From the NCBI GenBank assembly GCA_964517605.1, contig CAZFCE010000024.1, forward strand, positions 18,498 through 82,497: a stretch of 64,000 bases of DNA, written 5' to 3'. The translations under genes were made by a program, and so were the position numbers. Of the stretch, positions 50,018 through 58,339 are shown one piece after another. Origin of the DNA: J095 sp964517605. Lineage in GTDB: Bacteria; Chloroflexota; Anaerolineae; 4572-78; J111. How positions within the stretch are numbered: position 1 is the first letter of the stretch; every line of letters begins with the position of its first letter. Below the pieces are notes generated by a model. It worked only from the letters and a program-made list of their open reading frames with translations, was not told the origin of the DNA and ran no database searches.

Positions 50018-51208
50018 ATGTCGGCAACCTGCGATGTAGTGGTGGGCGGGCATATCTGCCTGGATATGATCCCTGATTTGGCCAGCGGCGGGCAGGGCAA
50101 CCCGGATACCATGTTCCAGCCGGGCCGGCTGGCAGAAATCGGCCCGTTAACCTTTTGCACTGGCGGGCCGGTTTCAAACACCGGGCTGGCGCTGCAAAAA
50201 CTGGGCGTTAATACCCGGCTGATGGGCAAAGTTGGCGATGACGCGCTGGGCCAGGTGGTAAAACATGTGGTTGGTACTTACGGCCCCCACCTGGCTGCCG
50301 GAATGATTACCGACCCGGCGGTGCAAACCTCGTACACCATCATTATGAACCTGCCGGGCCGCGACCGGATTTTGTTGCACCATCCCGGCGCTAACAACAC
50401 CTTTAAAGCCGATGACGTTCGCTACGAACTGCTCACCGAGGCCCGGTTGTTCCATTTTGGCTATCCGCCGCTGATGAAATTGATGTACCAACGCGAAGGG
50501 GCCGAGTTGGCCGAGATTTTTCGGCGGGCCAAAGCCACGGGCGTAACCACCTCGCTGGATATGGCGCTGCCAGACCCCGGCGCGCCTGCCGGGCGAGTCA
50601 ACTGGCCGGCCATTCTGCGCGCCACATTGCCGTATGTGGATGTGTTTATGCCCAGCCTGGAAGAAATTGTGTACATGCTGCGCCCGGACACCTACCACGA
50701 TTTTTGCCGTCGGGCCGGCAGCCTGGATTTTTTGGCGCTGGTAACGCCCGAATTTTTAACGGATATTGGCCAGCAAGTGCTGGACTTGGGCGCAAAAATC
50801 ATCGGATTAAAACTGGGCAATCGGGGGTTGTACCTGCGCACCGCCTCTCAAACCGCTTTGGCCGGCCTGGGCCGGGGCGCGCCGTCCGATTTGGCTGCCT
50901 GGGCAGACCGCGAGCTATGGGCGCCCTGTTTTGTGGTTGATATGGTGGGCACCGCCGGCTCCGGGGATGCCACCATTGCCGGGTTTCTGGGCGCGTTGGT
51001 GCGCGATTTTACTCCCACCGAGGCGGTTATCGCTGCGGTGGCGGTGGGCGCGTGCAACGTGGAAGCGGCAGACACGCTCAGCGGCATCCGTCTCTGGGCC
51101 GATACGCTGGCGCGGGTGGCGCAGGGTTGGGCGCAGCGCCCGTTGACTCTGGCGGCGGCGGGCTGGCAGTTTGAGCCGAGCGCGGGCTTGTGGTTTAAGG
51201 CGAGGTAA
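50018..51208 (+). CDS. PfkB-family carbohydrate kinase
   Basis: ATP-dependent sugar kinase (396 aa, longer than the usual about 310-330). The N-terminal signature is VVGGHICLDMIPD, the FCTGGPVSNTGLALQKLG segment is PfkB signature 1, and the C-terminal signature 2 region is DMVGTAGSGDATIAGFLGAL (near residue 308; the usual G-A-G-D reads G-S-G-D, with the catalytic Asp kept). The extra length is in an insertion in the middle (near KATGVTTSLDMALPDPGAP). GGAGG lies 7-11 bases before the ATG. It is the second gene of the GntR operon. The likely substrate is a sugar or ketose feeding the aldolase, but no isomerase is linked here. Confidence 0.9.
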   Translation: MSATCDVVVGGHICLDMIPDLASGGQGNPDTMFQPGRLAEIGPLTFCTGGPVSNTGLALQKLGVNTRLMGKVGDDALGQVVKHVVGTYGPHLAAGMITDPAVQTSYTIIMNLPGRDRILLHHPGANNTFKADDVRYELLTEARLFHFGYPPLMKLMYQREGAELAEIFRRAKATGVTTSLDMALPDPGAPAGRVNWPAILRATLPYVDVFMPSLEEIVYMLRPDTYHDFCRRAGSLDFLALVTPEFLTDIGQQVLDLGAKIIGLKLGNRGLYLRTASQTALAGLGRGAPSDLAAWADRELWAPCFVVDMVGTAGSGDATIAGFLGALVRDFTPTEAVIAAVAVGACNVEAADTLSGIRLWADTLARVAQGWAQRPLTLAAAGWQFEPSAGLWFKAR

Positions 51209-51214
51209 AAGCCG

Positions 51215-51949
51215 GTGATAGATAAATCCAGTCCCATCCCGTATTACGAGCAGTTGGCGGAACTGCTGCGGCAGGATATTAAAAACCGGCCCGCCCAGGC
51301 CGAAGTGTACCAGCTTCCCTCTGAAAACGAGGTGGCCGAGCGTTACGGCATTACGCGCGGCACCGTGCGCCACGCCCTGAGTGTGCTGGAGCGCGAGGGC
51401 TGGATTTACCGCGAAAAGGGCAAGGGGTCGTTTGCGGCGGTGCGCCGGGTGGAGCATGCCGTAAGCGAACTGGTTTCTACCACCGAGGATATGCAGCGCC
51501 GGGGCTGGACGCTGGTGACGAGGGTTGTATCCCTTAAGCAATTGCCCGCCCCGCCGCACGTGGCCCGCGCGCTGGAAATACCGGCCAACACGGCGGTGTA
51601 CGAGTTGTGCCGCCTGCGGCTGGTGGCCGAAGAATCGCTCAGTTTGCAAACCACTTTTGTGTCAACCGAACTATGCCCGCGCCTGGAAGATAACGACCTC
51701 ACCCAATCGCTTTACCGCCTGTACGAAAACCGGTACGGCCTGCGCCTGTGGACCGGCCAGGAAATTTTGCGGGCGCGTGGCGTTACCACCATGGAAGCCG
51801 AATTGCTGGAAGTGCCGGAACACACCGCGGTAATGGCAATGGAACGGGTTAGTTATGCCGCCAGCGGCGTTGCCGTGGAATATGTAGAAGCCATCTGGCG
51901 GGGCGACCGCTACGATTTTAAAGTGACGCTGTCGCGCCCGCGCGGTTGA
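51215..51949 (+). CDS. GntR/HutC-family transcriptional regulator
   Basis: 244-residue regulator. The winged-helix DNA-binding domain occupies residues about 8-74 (PIPYYEQLAELLRQDI, LPSENEVAERYGITRGTVRHALSVL in two pieces), followed by a UTRA effector-binding domain (about 90-240; APPHVARALEIPANTAVYELCRLRL, MERVSYAASGVAVEYVEAIWRGDRYDF). The GTG at 51215 is six bases past the kinase stop, so translation is coupled. The palindrome at 48606-48621 has the form expected of its binding site, implying repression of the operon until a sugar-phosphate-like effector binds UTRA. Confidence 0.93.
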   Translation: MIDKSSPIPYYEQLAELLRQDIKNRPAQAEVYQLPSENEVAERYGITRGTVRHALSVLEREGWIYREKGKGSFAAVRRVEHAVSELVSTTEDMQRRGWTLVTRVVSLKQLPAPPHVARALEIPANTAVYELCRLRLVAEESLSLQTTFVSTELCPRLEDNDLTQSLYRLYENRYGLRLWTGQEILRARGVTTMEAELLEVPEHTAVMAMERVSYAASGVAVEYVEAIWRGDRYDFKVTLSRPRG

Positions 51950-51976
51950 ATCAATTATAACGAAAGGAAGCAGTTT

Positions 51977-52957
51977 ATGGATAACCGGCCCGCGCCGCTG
52001 GTAGAGTTGTATCGCACCATGCTCACCATTCGGCGCTTTGAAGAACGGTGCAACTATCTTTTTATGCAGGGGCGGATTCCGTCAACGCTCCATTTGTACA
52101 TTGGGCAAGAAGCGGTGGCGGCGGGCGTGTGCGCCCATTTGCGGCCCGATGATTATATGCTCAGCACCCACCGCCCGCACGGCCATGCCATTGCCAAAGG
52201 CGTATCGCTTAAAACAATGATGGCCGAACTGTACGCCAAAGTCACCGGTTGTTGCCAGGCCAAAGGCGGCTCAATGCACGTGGGTGATATTGCGGTGGGC
52301 ATGTTCCCGGCAATTGCCATTGTGGGCGCGAATATTCCCATTGCCGCCGGGGTGGCGCTGGCGGCCAAACGGCTGCAAACCGACCGGGTGGCGGTTTCGT
52401 TTTTTGGCGAAGGCGCGGCCAACGAGGGCGCGTTCCACGAAGGGCTGAACATGGCCGCCATTTGGAACTTGCCGGTGGTGTATATTTGCGAAAACAACCT
52501 GTACGCCGCTTCTACCCCGGTTACAACCACTTTTAAAATTGAGCACATTGCCAGCCGCGCCGCCGCCTACGGATTGCCCGGCGTGATTGTAGACGGCAAC
52601 AATGTGGAAGCCGTTTATCAGGCTGCCGGCGAAGCCGTTGACCGGGCGCGCCGGGGCAATGGCCCCACCCTGATTGAGTGCAAAACCTACCGCCAGTGCG
52701 GCCACTCCCGCAGCGACCCCCGCACCTATCGCACCAAAGAAGAAGAGGCGCAGTGGGCCGCCCAAGACCCGCTGGCGCTACTGGCCGACCGGTTGCAAAA
52801 AACGGGCCTGGCCACCCCCACAAGCCTGGCGGAGATAGAGCAGGCCGTCAAACTGCATATTGACGAAGCCGTGGCCTTTGCCGAAGCCAGCCCGGCCCCG
52901 GAACCGGCGGCGGCGTTGCAACACGTTTTTTATACCGGCCCGGAGAAAGCGAACTAA
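51977..52957 (+). CDS. 2-oxoacid dehydrogenase E1 alpha (pyruvate/acetoin dehydrogenase type)
   Basis: Thiamine-diphosphate-dependent decarboxylase alpha subunit, 326 aa. The TPP-binding motif is FFGEGAANEGAFHEGLNMAA (Gly-x-Gly start, Asn end), with GRIPSTLHLYIGQEAVAAGV (start), STHRPHGHAIAKG and AKGGSMHVGDIAVGMF upstream and YRQCGHSRSDPRTYR downstream. It resembles AcoA/PdhA rather than branched-chain E1, judging by the HGHAIAKGV and GGSMH segments. AAAGGAAG precedes the ATG. It works with the E1 beta and E2 subunits next to it; E3 is absent. The complex would turn pyruvate (or acetoin) from sugar breakdown into acetyl-CoA. Confidence 0.92.
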   Translation: MDNRPAPLVELYRTMLTIRRFEERCNYLFMQGRIPSTLHLYIGQEAVAAGVCAHLRPDDYMLSTHRPHGHAIAKGVSLKTMMAELYAKVTGCCQAKGGSMHVGDIAVGMFPAIAIVGANIPIAAGVALAAKRLQTDRVAVSFFGEGAANEGAFHEGLNMAAIWNLPVVYICENNLYAASTPVTTTFKIEHIASRAAAYGLPGVIVDGNNVEAVYQAAGEAVDRARRGNGPTLIECKTYRQCGHSRSDPRTYRTKEEEAQWAAQDPLALLADRLQKTGLATPTSLAEIEQAVKLHIDEAVAFAEASPAPEPAAALQHVFYTGPEKAN

Positions 52958-52958
52958 C

Positions 52959-53984
52959 ATGGCGCAAATGAGTATTACCGAAGCCCTCCGGCAGGGCATC
53001 CGCGAAGAAATGCTCCGCGACCCCCGCGTATTCTGCCTGGGCGAGGATATTGGCGTGCCCGGCGGTTTTGGCGGCGCGTTCACCGTAACGCTGGGTTTAT
53101 CGGATGAGTTTGGCCGCGAGCGCATTCTGGACACGCCCATCTCGGAACTGGGGTTTGCCGGGGTAGCCATCGGCGCGGCCATGGCCGGGCTGATCCCGAT
53201 TATGGATGTGCAATACGGCGATTTTTTGTTTTTGGCGATGGACCAACTGGCCAACCAGGCGGCCAAAATGTGCTATATGTCCGGCGGCACGGTCAAGGTG
53301 CCGCTGGTAATGCGCGCGCCGGTGGGCGCTACCAGCCGGGGATCGCAGCACGCCCAAAGCCTGGAGGCTTTCTTTTGCCACGTGCCCGGCCTCAAGGTTG
53401 TCGCGCCCTCCACCGCTTACGATGCCAAGGGGTTGCTTAAAAGCGCCGTCCGCGATGAAAATCCGGTCATCATTTTTGAGCATAAACTGCTCTACGGCAG
53501 TAAGGGTTCGCGTAGCGAACGTGGCGCGCTCAGCGCCGTGGGTGAAGTGCCCGACGGCGATTATGTGGTGCCAATTGGTCAGGGTATTGTTCGCCGCGCC
53601 GGCGCGGATGTGACCATTGTGGGTAAATTGTTAACGGTTTACCGGGCGTTGGCGGCGGCAGAAGAACTGGCGCGGGACGGCATCGAAGCGGAGGTGATTG
53701 ACCCGCGCACGCTGGTGCCGCTGGATAAGGAAATCATCTTGAATTCGGTGCGTAAAACGGGCCGGCTGGTGATTGTTGAAGAAGATAACCTGACCGGCGG
53801 CTGGGCCGGTGAAATTGCCGCCATTGTGGCCGAAGAAGCCTTTTTTTGGCTGGACGCGCCAGTCAAACGGGTGTCGGCTTTGGATACGCCGCCGCCCTTT
53901 GCCCCGGTGCTGGAACAATTTTACGTTCCCGGCGTAGAACGGGTGGTACAGGCGGTAAAATCTCTGTTTGGGCAAAAGGGGTAA
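52959..53984 (+). CDS. 2-oxoacid dehydrogenase E1 beta
   Basis: 341 aa; the ATG at 52959 is one base after the E1 alpha stop, so translation is coupled. E1 beta landmarks: SITEALRQGIREEMLRD start, FCLGEDIGVPGGFGGAFTVT (the acidic residue contacting TPP), RILDTPISELGFAGVAIGAA, MDVQYGDFLFLAMDQLANQA, RAPVGATSRGSQHAQSLEAF and APSTAYDAKGLLKSAVRDEN, with GLVIVEE-like EEDNLTGGWAGEIAA late. Typical length for PdhB/AcoB (about 325-340). Cytoplasmic, forming the alpha2beta2 E1 tetramer with the upstream product. Confidence 0.93.
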   Translation: MAQMSITEALRQGIREEMLRDPRVFCLGEDIGVPGGFGGAFTVTLGLSDEFGRERILDTPISELGFAGVAIGAAMAGLIPIMDVQYGDFLFLAMDQLANQAAKMCYMSGGTVKVPLVMRAPVGATSRGSQHAQSLEAFFCHVPGLKVVAPSTAYDAKGLLKSAVRDENPVIIFEHKLLYGSKGSRSERGALSAVGEVPDGDYVVPIGQGIVRRAGADVTIVGKLLTVYRALAAAEELARDGIEAEVIDPRTLVPLDKEIILNSVRKTGRLVIVEEDNLTGGWAGEIAAIVAEEAFFWLDAPVKRVSALDTPPPFAPVLEQFYVPGVERVVQAVKSLFGQKG

Positions 53985-53991
53985 GGCGGCC

Positions 53992-55248
53992 ATGGAGGAA
54001 ACTAAAGTGCTGGTGCCGCCGTTGGGCCAAACGGTGGATATTATGACTTTAACGGCCTGGTACAAAAAAGAAGGCGAGGCGGTGGCGCAGGGTGAAATGC
54101 TGTTTGCGCTGGAAACGGATAAATCCACGCTGGATGTGGAAGCGCCCGCCGCCGGAGTGTTAAGCCAGGTGTTGGCGCAACCCGGCGATGCGGTAACGGC
54201 GCTAAGCGTGATTGCCATTATTCGCCCGGTCAATGCAGATGCCGCGCCGCCCGCCCGCCGGTTTATCTCGCCCCGGGCGCGGCGGTTGGCTGAGGCGCAG
54301 CGCGTGCCGCTGGACGCGCTGGTTGCCACCGGCCCGGAAGGCGCTATTGTGGAACGGGATGTGCAAAACTACCTGGCGCAACAACCGGCGGCAAGGTCAA
54401 TTACCCCGGTGGCGCGGCGCATGGCCGAAGCCGCCAACCTGGATTGGCACAACCTGCCCGGCAGTATGCCGCCGGGTCGCCTTACCCGCGCCGACATTGC
54501 CGGGGTTTTGGCGGCTCAGTCCCCAGAAGCCGGCCCATCGGTTTTGTCTCCCGCCGAAACCGCCGATGCGGTTGAGGTGATGCCGCTCAGTCGCACCCGT
54601 GCCGTCATCGCCGAGCGCATGCTGGCGAGCGCCGCCACCACTGCCCAGGTTACGCTCACCGCCGAGGCCGAGGCCACCCGGCTGGTGGAATTGCGGCAGC
54701 AGTTGCACCAAAGCGGAATTCCCGTTTCTTACAATGATTTGTTCATTTTTCTGCTGGCGCGGGCGTTGCGCGACCATCCCCAACTCAATGCTTCGTTGGA
54801 TGCCGCCCAAAACAGCGTAAAAATCTGGCGGCAAATTCATATCGGTCTGGCGGTGGATACCGACCGGGGCTTATTAACCCCGGTGTTACGCGATGTGGCG
54901 GGCAAAGGTCTGGGTGAGTTGGCGGCAGCCAGTCAAACTTTGATTACCTGCGCCCGTGCCGGGCAATGCTCCCCGGATGAGTTGCGCGGCAGCACCTTTA
55001 CCCTGACCAACCTGGGCATGTACGGTATTGATGCCTTTACTCCGTTGCTAAATCTGCCGGAATGCGCCATTTTGGGAGTGGGGCGCATAAAAACCCAGCC
55101 GGTAATGCTGGGCGAGGCCGTGGTTGGGCGGCCAATGGTGTGGTTGAGCCTGACGTTTGACCACCGGCTGGTAGATGGCGGCCCGGCGGCCCGGTTTTTG
55201 CAGCGGGTGGTGCAACTGGTGGAACAGCCCGTTTTGCTACTGGCGTAA
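53992..55248 (+). CDS. 2-oxoacid dehydrogenase E2 acyltransferase with two subunit-binding domains
   Basis: 418 aa. Domains in order: lipoyl domain (about residues 3-78; the lipoylated Lys is in ETDKSTLDVE), a peripheral-subunit-binding domain (about 86-125; ISPRARRLAEAQRVPLDALV, GPEGAIVERDV), a second one (about 132-170; ITPVARRMAEAANLDW, PGRLTRADIAGVL), and the catalytic domain (about 195-418) ending in TFDHRLVDGGPAARFLQ with the active-site His-Asp pair. One lipoyl and two binding domains is unusual; typical E2 proteins have one binding domain. It transfers acyl groups to CoA. The stop is 14 bases before the integrase gene, which converges on it. Confidence 0.93.
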   Translation: MEETKVLVPPLGQTVDIMTLTAWYKKEGEAVAQGEMLFALETDKSTLDVEAPAAGVLSQVLAQPGDAVTALSVIAIIRPVNADAAPPARRFISPRARRLAEAQRVPLDALVATGPEGAIVERDVQNYLAQQPAARSITPVARRMAEAANLDWHNLPGSMPPGRLTRADIAGVLAAQSPEAGPSVLSPAETADAVEVMPLSRTRAVIAERMLASAATTAQVTLTAEAEATRLVELRQQLHQSGIPVSYNDLFIFLLARALRDHPQLNASLDAAQNSVKIWRQIHIGLAVDTDRGLLTPVLRDVAGKGLGELAAASQTLITCARAGQCSPDELRGSTFTLTNLGMYGIDAFTPLLNLPECAILGVGRIKTQPVMLGEAVVGRPMVWLSLTFDHRLVDGGPAARFLQRVVQLVEQPVLLLA

Positions 55249-55262
55249 GGGAATCGTTGGCG

Positions 55263-56303
55263 TTAGTCCAGGTTATCCAGCGGACTGAGCACCCCCAGCC
55301 CGCCCCGTTTGATGACGTGGGTGTAAATCATGGTGGTTTCAACGCTGTTATGCCCCAACAACTCCTGAATGGTGCGAATATCGTGACCTGACTCCAGTAA
55401 ATGGGTTGCAAACGAGTGACGCAGGGTATGCGGCCCCACCGGTTTGTTGATGCCAACCTGCTGGGCCGCCTGTTTGATGGCTTTGCGCAACCCGCTTTCA
55501 TCCAGATGATGGCGGCGAACCTGCCCGGAGCGAGGATCAACTGACAGGCGCGGCGAGGGAAAGACATATTGCCAGCCCCATTCGCGGTTGGCGTTGGGGT
55601 ATTTGCGGTCAAGGGCGTAGGGCATGTAAACCTGGCCTCGGCCTTCGACTAAATCCTGGTGATGCAATTCCTTCACCATTTTTAAATGCTGCCGGAGCGC
55701 CGGCTGCAATTTGCCGGGTAAAATTGTTACCCGGTCTTTATTGCCCTTGCCGGAGCGGACAATAAGTTGTTGTTGTTCAAAATCCAGGTCTTTTACTCGC
55801 AAGCGCAGGGCTTCCATCAGGCGTAGCCCACTGCCGTACAGCAGGCGGGCCACCAATTGCTGGGGCGCGGGCGTTACCCGGAGTAGGGCCGCGGTTTCAC
55901 TCTGGCTTAGCACGGTGGGCAGGTGTTGCGGCGTTTTGGCGCGAAGGGCCTCAACTCTGGCCGAAAGGGGCTGGTTGAGCACCTGTTTATAAAGAAAAAG
56001 GATGGCGCTGAACGCCTGATTTTGGGTGGAGGCGGCCACATTTTGCTCGGCCAGGTGGTTGAGAAAGGCCTCAATCTCCGGGGTGTCCATATATTGCGGA
56101 TGGCGCAGCCGATGAAAGCGAACAAAACGGATAATCCATTGGATGTAGGCATCTTCGGTGCGGCGGGCGTAATGCTGGCGGCGCAACGCCTGGCGTACCT
56201 GGTCGAGCAGCCTGGGCGGTTGGGCCGGGGGCTGATAATTAACGGCGCTAACCTCGCGCACTACCCAACCGGGTTGAACGGATAAACTACCGTAGAGAAA
56301 CAT
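55263..56303 (-). CDS. Integron-type tyrosine recombinase (IntI-like)
   Basis: 346-residue site-specific recombinase. It has the N-terminal core-binding SAM-like domain (LLDQVRQALRRQHYARRTEDAY, FVRFHRLRHP), a catalytic domain with the Arg in YGSGLRLMEALRL, the His-x-x-Arg box HTLRHSFATHLLESGHDIRT, LGHNSVETTMIYTHV with the final Tyr, and the segment special to integron integrases, YALDRKYPNANREWGW then VFPSPRLSVDPRSGQVRRHHLDESGLRKA. AAGGAGG is five bases before the ATG. It is complete. No attC-like cassettes are visible on either side; the neighbours are a PDH operon and a tRNA. So it is a solitary integron integrase or an IntI-like Xer enzyme. Confidence 0.9.
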   Translation of the reverse strand: MFLYGSLSVQPGWVVREVSAVNYQPPAQPPRLLDQVRQALRRQHYARRTEDAYIQWIIRFVRFHRLRHPQYMDTPEIEAFLNHLAEQNVAASTQNQAFSAILFLYKQVLNQPLSARVEALRAKTPQHLPTVLSQSETAALLRVTPAPQQLVARLLYGSGLRLMEALRLRVKDLDFEQQQLIVRSGKGNKDRVTILPGKLQPALRQHLKMVKELHHQDLVEGRGQVYMPYALDRKYPNANREWGWQYVFPSPRLSVDPRSGQVRRHHLDESGLRKAIKQAAQQVGINKPVGPHTLRHSFATHLLESGHDIRTIQELLGHNSVETTMIYTHVIKRGGLGVLSPLDNLD

Positions 56304-56433
56304 CGGCGGCCTCCTTGATACAAATGTTCTGTGCTGTGATCAAATGATAGCACAAATGTCCTATTTTGCCAATTGACGATTGAAAATTATTGTGACCGGC
56401 GGGGCGAAATTGGTATCAGCGTGGGGGTAAAAT

Positions 56434-56461
56434 AAAAAAGCGCCAATTTTGGCGCTTTTTT
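56434..56461. terminator. Two-way terminator by tRNA-Glu
   Basis: 13-bp perfect palindromic stem AAAAAAGCGCCAA/TTGGCGCTTTTTT with T-runs on both strands, three bases beyond the 3' end of the tRNA gene on the minus strand. Confidence 0.88.
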
Positions 56462-56464
56462 AAT

Positions 56465-56536
56465 GCCCCCGACGGGATTCGAACCCGTGTCGCAGCCTTG
56501 AAAGGGCTGTGTCCTAGTCCTCTAGACGACGGGGGC
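56465..56536 (-). tRNA. tRNA-Glu (anticodon TTC)
   Basis: Reads on the minus strand as a 72-base cloverleaf starting GCCCCCG and ending CGGGGGC. The anticodon stem-loop has CCCTTTCAAGG with anticodon TTC; the D arm GTCTAGAGG and the T arm GGGTTCGAATC fit the class. No CCA is encoded. A terminator follows. Confidence 0.97.
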
Positions 56537-56731
56537 GTGTGTTTCGTGACAACGGAGGGGAATATACCACGGATTATGGTTTACCGCAAACCGGCGCACT
56601 CAATTTTGAATGGCGCGTTACGGCGGCTGAAAAATCAATTTTTGCCCGCTGCCAACCCGAATTGTTGGGCAAAAATCGTGGCGCGCGTATAATCCGGGTT
56701 AACCAATTTATCATTTTTTAGGCAGGCCCAA

Positions 56732-57616
56732 ATGAGTACACCCAAACTTCTGTGCCCGCAATGTGGTTTTAATAACCCGCCCAACAGTTATGCTTGTACC
56801 CGGTGCGGCAGTTGGCTGGCCGCCATCCCTGGTGAAACCGGTCTCAAGATTAGGAATCCCCACCACGCCGGTTTGATTGCGTTAATCGGCCCGATTGCCT
56901 TGTTTTTTTGGCCCGCCCTGCTGGCGTTGGGCCTGATTATCAGCGGTAATGGGGACAACCTGTTAATAATCCCGGCGATGATCGGGGCGGGCCTGTTTGC
57001 CATTTTTTGCCTGACCTGGATTGTATCCTGGTTGCTTGGCCGGCGACAGATAACGCAAATCCGGGCTTTTTTAAACAGCGATCGCCCGGTGTTGCGATGG
57101 AACTACACCCCCGAAGAATGGCGGCAGCTTAAAGAAATCACCTGGCAAGAAGAAAAAGGCGACTGGCAATTGCAATTGGGGTGTTTAACCGCAATTTTTG
57201 GCCTGGTTGGGCTGCTGGTTGGAGCCATGATTGGCTTTGAAGAGGGTCTAACCGAGCTGTTTTTGAACGGCTTTGGCGGCGCGGGCATCGGGGTGACGGT
57301 GGGTGGCGCTATTGGGGTGGCGGTAGCCAGTAGTAATTACGTAGCGTCGCGCTGGTCGTACCACCGGGTTGAACCGGGGCCGGTGGCGCTGGCTCCCCAC
57401 GAAATTTACGCCAACGATGTTTATTTTCGCGGTGATGGCGATTCCGCTTATATCCGACAGGCCACGCTCACCCAGGACAATCCGCCGCAATTGCGGCTTG
57501 AGTTACAATTGCCGCCCAAACCCCGCGCTCCCCGCAATGAAGAATGGGAAATTACCGTGCCGCCCCGGTTGATGGCCGCTGTTGAAGCCATTTTGCCGCG
57601 CCTCGCTGACAAATAG
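56732..57616 (+). CDS. Zinc-ribbon membrane protein, unknown function
   Basis: 294 aa. The N-terminal zinc ribbon has two CxxC pairs (LCPQCGFNN and ACTRCGSWL, residues about 8-28). Then come four hydrophobic segments: about 46-68, 80-103, 152-170 and 185-205, with the long cytoplasmic loop GRRQITQIRAFLNSDRPVLRW, rich in charged residues, between the second and third. The C-terminal about 80 residues are soluble (GPVALAPHEIYANDVYFRGDG). No family name can be assigned. The gene follows the tRNA on the opposite strand and has only a weak ribosome-binding site (GGCAGG). Confidence 0.75.
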   Translation: MSTPKLLCPQCGFNNPPNSYACTRCGSWLAAIPGETGLKIRNPHHAGLIALIGPIALFFWPALLALGLIISGNGDNLLIIPAMIGAGLFAIFCLTWIVSWLLGRRQITQIRAFLNSDRPVLRWNYTPEEWRQLKEITWQEEKGDWQLQLGCLTAIFGLVGLLVGAMIGFEEGLTELFLNGFGGAGIGVTVGGAIGVAVASSNYVASRWSYHRVEPGPVALAPHEIYANDVYFRGDGDSAYIRQATLTQDNPPQLRLELQLPPKPRAPRNEEWEITVPPRLMAAVEAILPRLADK

Positions 57617-57633
57617 CTGGCGGTAAAATTGGG

Positions 57634-58053
57634 TTAGCCCACCGGAAAATCAGTTTCAAACCGGGTGGTGCAATTTACCAGTTCGTTGGCGGCTTTAACG
57701 TTGCGCATAATTTTGGCAATGTTGCCGGTGAGTTTTAGTTGGCGGGTGAGCAAGGCTTTTACCGGGTCCAACTTTTTTTGGGTAACTGCCTGCCACACCT
57801 GCCAACTACCGCTAATGCTAAACTCCGGGTTCAGGCCGGCGGTATCCTCTAAAATATAGGCTTTGCGGCACTCGCCGTGATGCAGGTCAAGGTACATTCG
57901 GATTGATTCCCGGAAAACGCCATCAGGTTCAACCACAAATAAAAAATCACCCTCCCAGGTTTGGGCCGCTTTTCGATACGACTCGCTGGCGTTGATTTCG
58001 GCCATAAAACGTTGCGCCCAGGCCGCCGTAGCAAATGGAATGGCTTTGGTCAT
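57634..58053 (-). CDS. SCP2 sterol-binding-like domain protein
   Basis: 139-residue single-domain protein of the SCP-2 lipid-binding fold. SESYRKAAQTWEGDFLFVVEP at the start, the central ILEDTAGLNPEFSISGSWQVWQAVTQKKLDPVKALLTRQLKLTGNIAKIMR (in several pieces), and the hydrophobic LTGNIAKIM helix are typical. It should bind a hydrophobic ligand such as a fatty acyl chain in the cytoplasm. It is transcribed toward the zinc-ribbon gene (17-base gap). An AGGAG site lies before the start codon. Confidence 0.85.
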   Translation of the reverse strand: MTKAIPFATAAWAQRFMAEINASESYRKAAQTWEGDFLFVVEPDGVFRESIRMYLDLHHGECRKAYILEDTAGLNPEFSISGSWQVWQAVTQKKLDPVKALLTRQLKLTGNIAKIMRNVKAANELVNCTTRFETDFPVG

Positions 58054-58158
58054 TGTTTTGCTCCTGAATTTTGAATAACTGGAAACTTATTTTTAATCAT
58101 ACAAGCCGGTTTGCAAAATTCAATAGTGAAAAAGTCATCCATTTTAACCCGGCTAAAA

Positions 58159-58187
58159 TTTGCCAGATTCAGCATCGGTGGTATAAT
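58159..58187 (+). promoter_or_regulatory. Promoter of tRNA-Val
   Basis: TTGCCA (58159-58164), 17-base spacer, TATAAT (58182-58187), 12 bases upstream of the tRNA 5' end. Confidence 0.8.
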
Positions 58188-58199
58188 GCCTGTCGTTCG

Positions 58200-58273
58200 G
58201 GGCGGTTAGCTCAGTTGGTTAGAGCGCCACGTTGACATCGTGGAGGCCACAAGTTCAAGTCTTGTACCGCCCA
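58200..58273 (+). tRNA. tRNA-Val (anticodon GAC)
   Basis: 74-base cloverleaf starting GGGCGGTTAGCTCAG; the anticodon loop TTGACAT carries GAC; the T arm is CAAGTTCAAGTCTTG; discriminator A; no CCA encoded. Confidence 0.97.
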
Positions 58274-58287
58274 TTTTATATTGAAGC

Positions 58288-58313
58288 GCCTGGCCCCGAC
58301 CAGGCTTTTTTTT
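58288..58313 (+). terminator. Terminator after tRNA-Val
   Basis: Stem GCCTGG/CCAGGC, six-base loop, eight Ts. It lies in front of glyA, so glyA should have its own promoter or depend on read-through. Confidence 0.88.
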
Positions 58314-58339
58314 TACCATTTTTTGTAAGGGGGAGTTTA

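Noticed and set aside
58232..58339. Longer N-terminus for glyA
   Set aside because: It would overlap tRNA-Val and its terminator; the ATG at 58340 has a good ribosome-binding site and matches family length.
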